Of a stretch of DNA of 64,000 nucleotides, positions 61,648-64,000 are shown in pieces. Origin of the DNA: Sphingomonas kyeonggiensis. Lineage in GTDB: Bacteria; Pseudomonadota; Alphaproteobacteria; Sphingomonadales; Sphingomonadaceae. Each line of letters begins with the position of its first letter. Positions within the stretch are counted from its first letter, which is position 1. The translations under genes and the position numbers were made by a program. The notes under the pieces were generated by a model. It searched no databases. It was not told where the DNA came from and saw only the letters and a program-made list of their open reading frames with translations. The DNA lies in the NCBI RefSeq assembly GCF_030812785.1, contig NZ_JAUSTJ010000002.1, positions 1,302,001 to 1,366,000 on the forward strand. The letters run 5' to 3'.

Positions 61648-62304
61648 TCAGGCCTTCCGCCAGTGCCACATGAAGAGCGGCCGGGCGACGCCCAGGCCCG
61701 CGAGGAATCCCCCGATCGGGGCAGCAGCGCCCCAGGCCAGCACCATAGTGCGCGAAACGCCCTCCGGGGGCGTCTGCAGCAGCGCCGTCACCAGGCTGAT
61801 CGCCGCCCAGGCAGCGGCTAGCCAAAACACGTGCACGGTCCGCGCCGAAAAGGGACCGATAGGCGGATTGCGCGGCTGGCCATAGAGCAGCGAATAGGCG
61901 CCGATCACCGCCGACAGCGCACCGCTCATGCCGAGCATCGGCCACATTGCCATGGGCGCGATCAGCGCATAGGCGGCGGACGCCGCGAAGGCGCCGATCA
62001 CATAGAGCAGCACGAATTGCGGCCAGCCGATCGCCTGCTCGGTCCTCTGCCCGGTGATCACCAACATCAGCACGTTGAAGAAGATCTGCAGCGCGCTGGC
62101 ATGGATGAACAGCGTGGTGAGTGGCGTCAGCCATGCCGGCACCGCCCAGATATCGGGCGCGAGCAACTCCTGCTGCAGGCGCGCCGGAATGAAGCCGGCG
62201 AGCACTGCGGCGGTGGGAAGCTGGTTGGCGATCAGGATCAGGGCGCTGACCAGCGCCGTGACCGCCGAGATCGTGATCGTCGCCGGGAAGTCGCGGAACC
62301 TCAC
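61648..62304 (-). CDS. Rhomboid-family membrane protein, probably without protease activity
   Basis: A 218-aa protein with six or seven helices. TLFIHASALQIFFNVLMLVI matches rhomboid helix 2 (with Gln in place of the second His), and MLGMSGALSAVIGAY carries the catalytic-type GxSG Ser. The helix 6 motif, normally AHIGG or similar, reads AAAPIGGFLAG, so the catalytic His is Pro. Without it the Ser-His dyad is broken, as in derlins and iRhoms that bind but do not cut. Its start lies 2 bases beyond the greA stop, so it follows greA in one operon. Confidence 0.85.
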   Translation of the reverse strand: MRFRDFPATITISAVTALVSALILIANQLPTAAVLAGFIPARLQQELLAPDIWAVPAWLTPLTTLFIHASALQIFFNVLMLVITGQRTEQAIGWPQFVLLYVIGAFAASAAYALIAPMAMWPMLGMSGALSAVIGAYSLLYGQPRNPPIGPFSARTVHVFWLAAAWAAISLVTALLQTPPEGVSRTMVLAWGAAAPIGGFLAGLGVARPLFMWHWRKA

Positions 62305-62306
62305 GC

Positions 62307-62783
62307 TCAGATGAATTCGATCTGCGACACCAGATAATAGCGGTCACCGGCGGGCACCGAGACCTCGACCTCTTCGTCCACCTTGCGCCCGATCAGCGCG
62401 CGGCCGATCGGCGAGTTGTACGAGATGCGGCCACGGCTGACGTCCGCCTCGGTCTCGCCGACGATCTGGTACTTGATCGGCTTGTCGTCCTCGTCGAGCA
62501 GCGTCACCGTCGCGCCGAACACGACCCGATCACCCGAAAGCTCGCGCGGGTCGATGATCTGGGCGCGGCTGAGCTTGCCCTCGATATCGGCGATCGTCGC
62601 CTCGTTCTGGCCCTGCTGCTCCTTGGCGGCGTGATATTCGGCATTTTCCGAAAGGTCGCCATGCGCGCGCGCCTCTTCGATCGCATCCACGATCAGCGGG
62701 CGCTCGATTTTCAGGCGCTTCAGCTCCGCAACGAGCTTGTCATAGCCTTCCTGAAGCATCGGCATCTTATCGACCGTAGCCAT
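62307..62783 (-). CDS. greA: Transcription elongation factor GreA
   Basis: A 158-aa factor that triggers RNA cleavage in backtracked RNA polymerase. The N-terminal coiled coil has the [15 protein letters not shown] tip with the acidic catalytic residues; the C-terminal FKBP-like domain ends [20 protein letters not shown]. Start [20 protein letters not shown] at 62783. It lies downstream of carB on the same strand, a familiar alphaproteobacterial neighbourhood. Confidence 0.97.
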   Translation of the reverse strand: MATVDKMPMLQEGYDKLVAELKRLKIERPLIVDAIEEARAHGDLSENAEYHAAKEQQGQNEATIADIEGKLSRAQIIDPRELSGDRVVFGATVTLLDEDDKPIKYQIVGETEADVSRGRISYNSPIGRALIGRKVDEEVEVSVPAGDRYYLVSQIEFI

Positions 62784-62946
62784 CCACCAAGTCCTTCAAA
62801 ACGCCCCGTCCCACAAGCGCCCCCAGGGGGAACGCCCGCACATGGATACTGATGGGGGAGATCAATTGTGCGAACGCGAATAATAAGCCCGCGGCGTCCG
62901 CTCCGCAAGGCTAGGAAAGTTATGGTGCGGGACAAGCCGCTCTTAC

Positions 62947-62968
62947 CCCCTCCCGCGTGCGGGAGGGG
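62947..62968 (-). terminator. Palindrome downstream of carB, CCCCTCCCGC type
   Basis: CCCCTCCCGC-GT-GCGGGAGGGG is a perfect 10-bp stem 6 bases after the carB stop on the minus strand. No T run follows, so termination is inferred. It matches the arms of the repeat at 2548-2645. Confidence 0.6.
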
Positions 62969-62974
62969 AGAAGC

Positions 62975-64000
62975 TCACCCCCGGCTCGCGTAGAATTCCT
63001 GCAGCGGCCGCACGTCCAGGCTGTGCTTCGACAGCGCCTCGATCGCCCGCGCCGCCGCGACGCTTGCCTGCGCCGTGGTGAAGTACGGGATCTTGAGGTT
63101 GAGCGCCGAACGGCGGATGTCCGACGAGTCCTTGAGCGACTGCCAGCCTTCCGTCGTGTTGAAGATCAGCGCGATGTCGCCGTCCAGGATACGATCGACG
63201 ATGTGCGGGCGGCCCTGGGCCACCTTGTTCACCCGCTCGACCTCGATGCCCTCGGCCTCGAGGTAATCGGCGGTGCCACCGGTCGCCACGATCGAGAAGC
63301 CCAGCTCGGTGAGCAGGCGCACGCCCGGCAGGATCACCGGCTTGTCGGTGTCCTTGACGCTGACGAACAGGCGGCCCGAACTCGGCAAGGTCGTCCCCGC
63401 CCCCAGCTGCGCCTTGGCGAAGCTGGTCGCGAAGTCCAGGTCGATGCCCATCACTTCGCCCGTCGACTTCATCTCGGGGCTCAGCACCGGATCGACGCCC
63501 GGGAACTTGTTGAACGGGAACACCGCTTCCTTGACCGCGATATAGTCGATGTCGCGGTCGATCTTAGGCAGGTCGGCCAGCTTCTCGCCCGCCATCACGC
63601 GGCTGGCGATCTTCGCCACCGGAATGCCGATCGCCTTGGCCACGAACGGCACGGTGCGCGAGGCACGCGGATTCACCTCGATCAGGTAGACCTCGCCGTC
63701 CTTCACCGCGAACTGGATGTTCATCAAGCCCTTGACCTTGAGCGCGCGCGCCAGGGCTTCGGTTTGCCGCTCGATCTCGGCGATGATCTCGGCAGGCAGG
63801 CTGTAGGGCGGGATCGAGCAGGCGCTGTCGCCCGAATGGACGCCGGCTTCCTCGATATGCTGGAGCACACCCGCGACCACCACATCGGTGCCGTCGGAAA
63901 TGGCGTCCACGTCCACCTCTACGGCGTCGCGCAGATACTGGTCGATCAGCACGGGGCTGTCGCCGGACACCTGCACCGCGGTCTGGATATAGTCGTCGAG
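62975..64000 (-). CDS. carB: Carbamoyl-phosphate synthase large subunit (5' part outside the window)
   Basis: The last ~341 residues of CarB, entering the window as [20 protein letters not shown]. It covers the end of the second ATP-grasp domain ([20 protein letters not shown]) and the C-terminal MGS-like allosteric domain ([49 protein letters not shown]), where UMP and ornithine act. The full protein would be ~1100 aa. It supplies carbamoyl phosphate for arginine and pyrimidine synthesis. greA follows. Confidence 0.97.
   Translation of the reverse strand, partial: LDDYIQTAVQVSGDSPVLIDQYLRDAVEVDVDAISDGTDVVVAGVLQHIEEAGVHSGDSACSIPPYSLPAEIIAEIERQTEALARALKVKGLMNIQFAVKDGEVYLIEVNPRASRTVPFVAKAIGIPVAKIASRVMAGEKLADLPKIDRDIDYIAVKEAVFPFNKFPGVDPVLSPEMKSTGEVMGIDLDFATSFAKAQLGAGTTLPSSGRLFVSVKDTDKPVILPGVRLLTELGFSIVATGGTADYLEAEGIEVERVNKVAQGRPHIVDRILDGDIALIFNTTEGWQSLKDSSDIRRSALNLKIPYFTTAQASVAAARAIEALSKHSLDVRPLQEFYASRG

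Overview
This window looks like chromosome from a Sphingomonas-type alphaproteobacterium (Sphingomonadaceae). GC content is high, genes are dense and often joined by ATGA, TGATG or GTGA overlaps, and both tRNAs carry an encoded CCA. The gene set fits: PopZ-type DUF2497, DUF4170, class II DAHP synthase, MASE1/PAS kinase, TrmFO, and the neighbourhoods carB-greA, pcm-tolC-popZ...valS and eno...ftsB...pdhA-pdhB. The assignment rests on gene content and recognised protein families only; no database search was run.

Layout. 0-11.4 kb: a Rho-N/DUF7218-like fragment, purF and an SDR; a leftward envelope operon (acyltransferase, CFA-type methyltransferase, serine hydrolase); a leftward 2-oxoacid:ferredoxin oxidoreductase operon with a small extra gene between the subunit genes; an HDAC-like hydrolase and rppH. 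11.4-20.6 kb: a DUF481 outer-membrane protein, the arginine succinyltransferase genes astA-astB behind an M20 hydrolase, a small membrane protein, a histidine kinase without the phospho-accepting His, tRNA-Arg(ACG), a lipoprotein and a fused MFS/spermidine synthase. 21-35 kb: a TetX-like monooxygenase, three tandem GNATs, hemB, a MATE exporter, valS, MAPEG, an S9 peptidase, popZ, tolC and pcm. 35-48.5 kb: tRNA-Cys(GCA), two small conserved-looking genes, cysS, a lipoprotein, a D-2-hydroxyacid dehydrogenase, an ArsR/SRPBCC pair, an HTH-DAHP synthase fusion, a MASE1-PAS histidine kinase, lysoplasmalogenase-DUF488, trmFO, an EF-hand protein and a squalene/phytoene synthase-family protein. 48.5-64 kb: a TadG/TadE-like trio, pdhA-pdhB, a LysR/NmrA divergent pair, a chimeric hydrolase-FtsB frame, eno, a four-gene YqjD/YqjE-like cassette, DUF4170, a rhomboid-like protein, greA and the 3' part of carB.

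The two most unusual loci are these. (1) At 56437-58209 one uninterrupted frame joins a SERAC1-like alpha/beta hydrolase, a nucleotide-type Rossmann domain and the complete FtsB sequence. It lies between eno and the pdh genes, in DNA of clearly lower GC, and looks like an acquired effector-type gene fused to an essential division gene. (2) At 40197-41789 a class II DAHP synthase carries an N-terminal XRE-like helix-turn-helix, and a perfect inverted repeat (TTACCC-N5-GGGTAA) plus a near copy lie just upstream of its start. This suggests an enzyme that regulates its own gene directly.

Intergenic space repeatedly holds long inverted repeats of the GTCATCCC(C/G)GCGAA(A/G) type, a REP/MITE-like family, plus a second CCCCTCCCGC type. 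Several proteins appear to have lost a catalytic residue (the kinase His, the rhomboid His) while keeping the fold.
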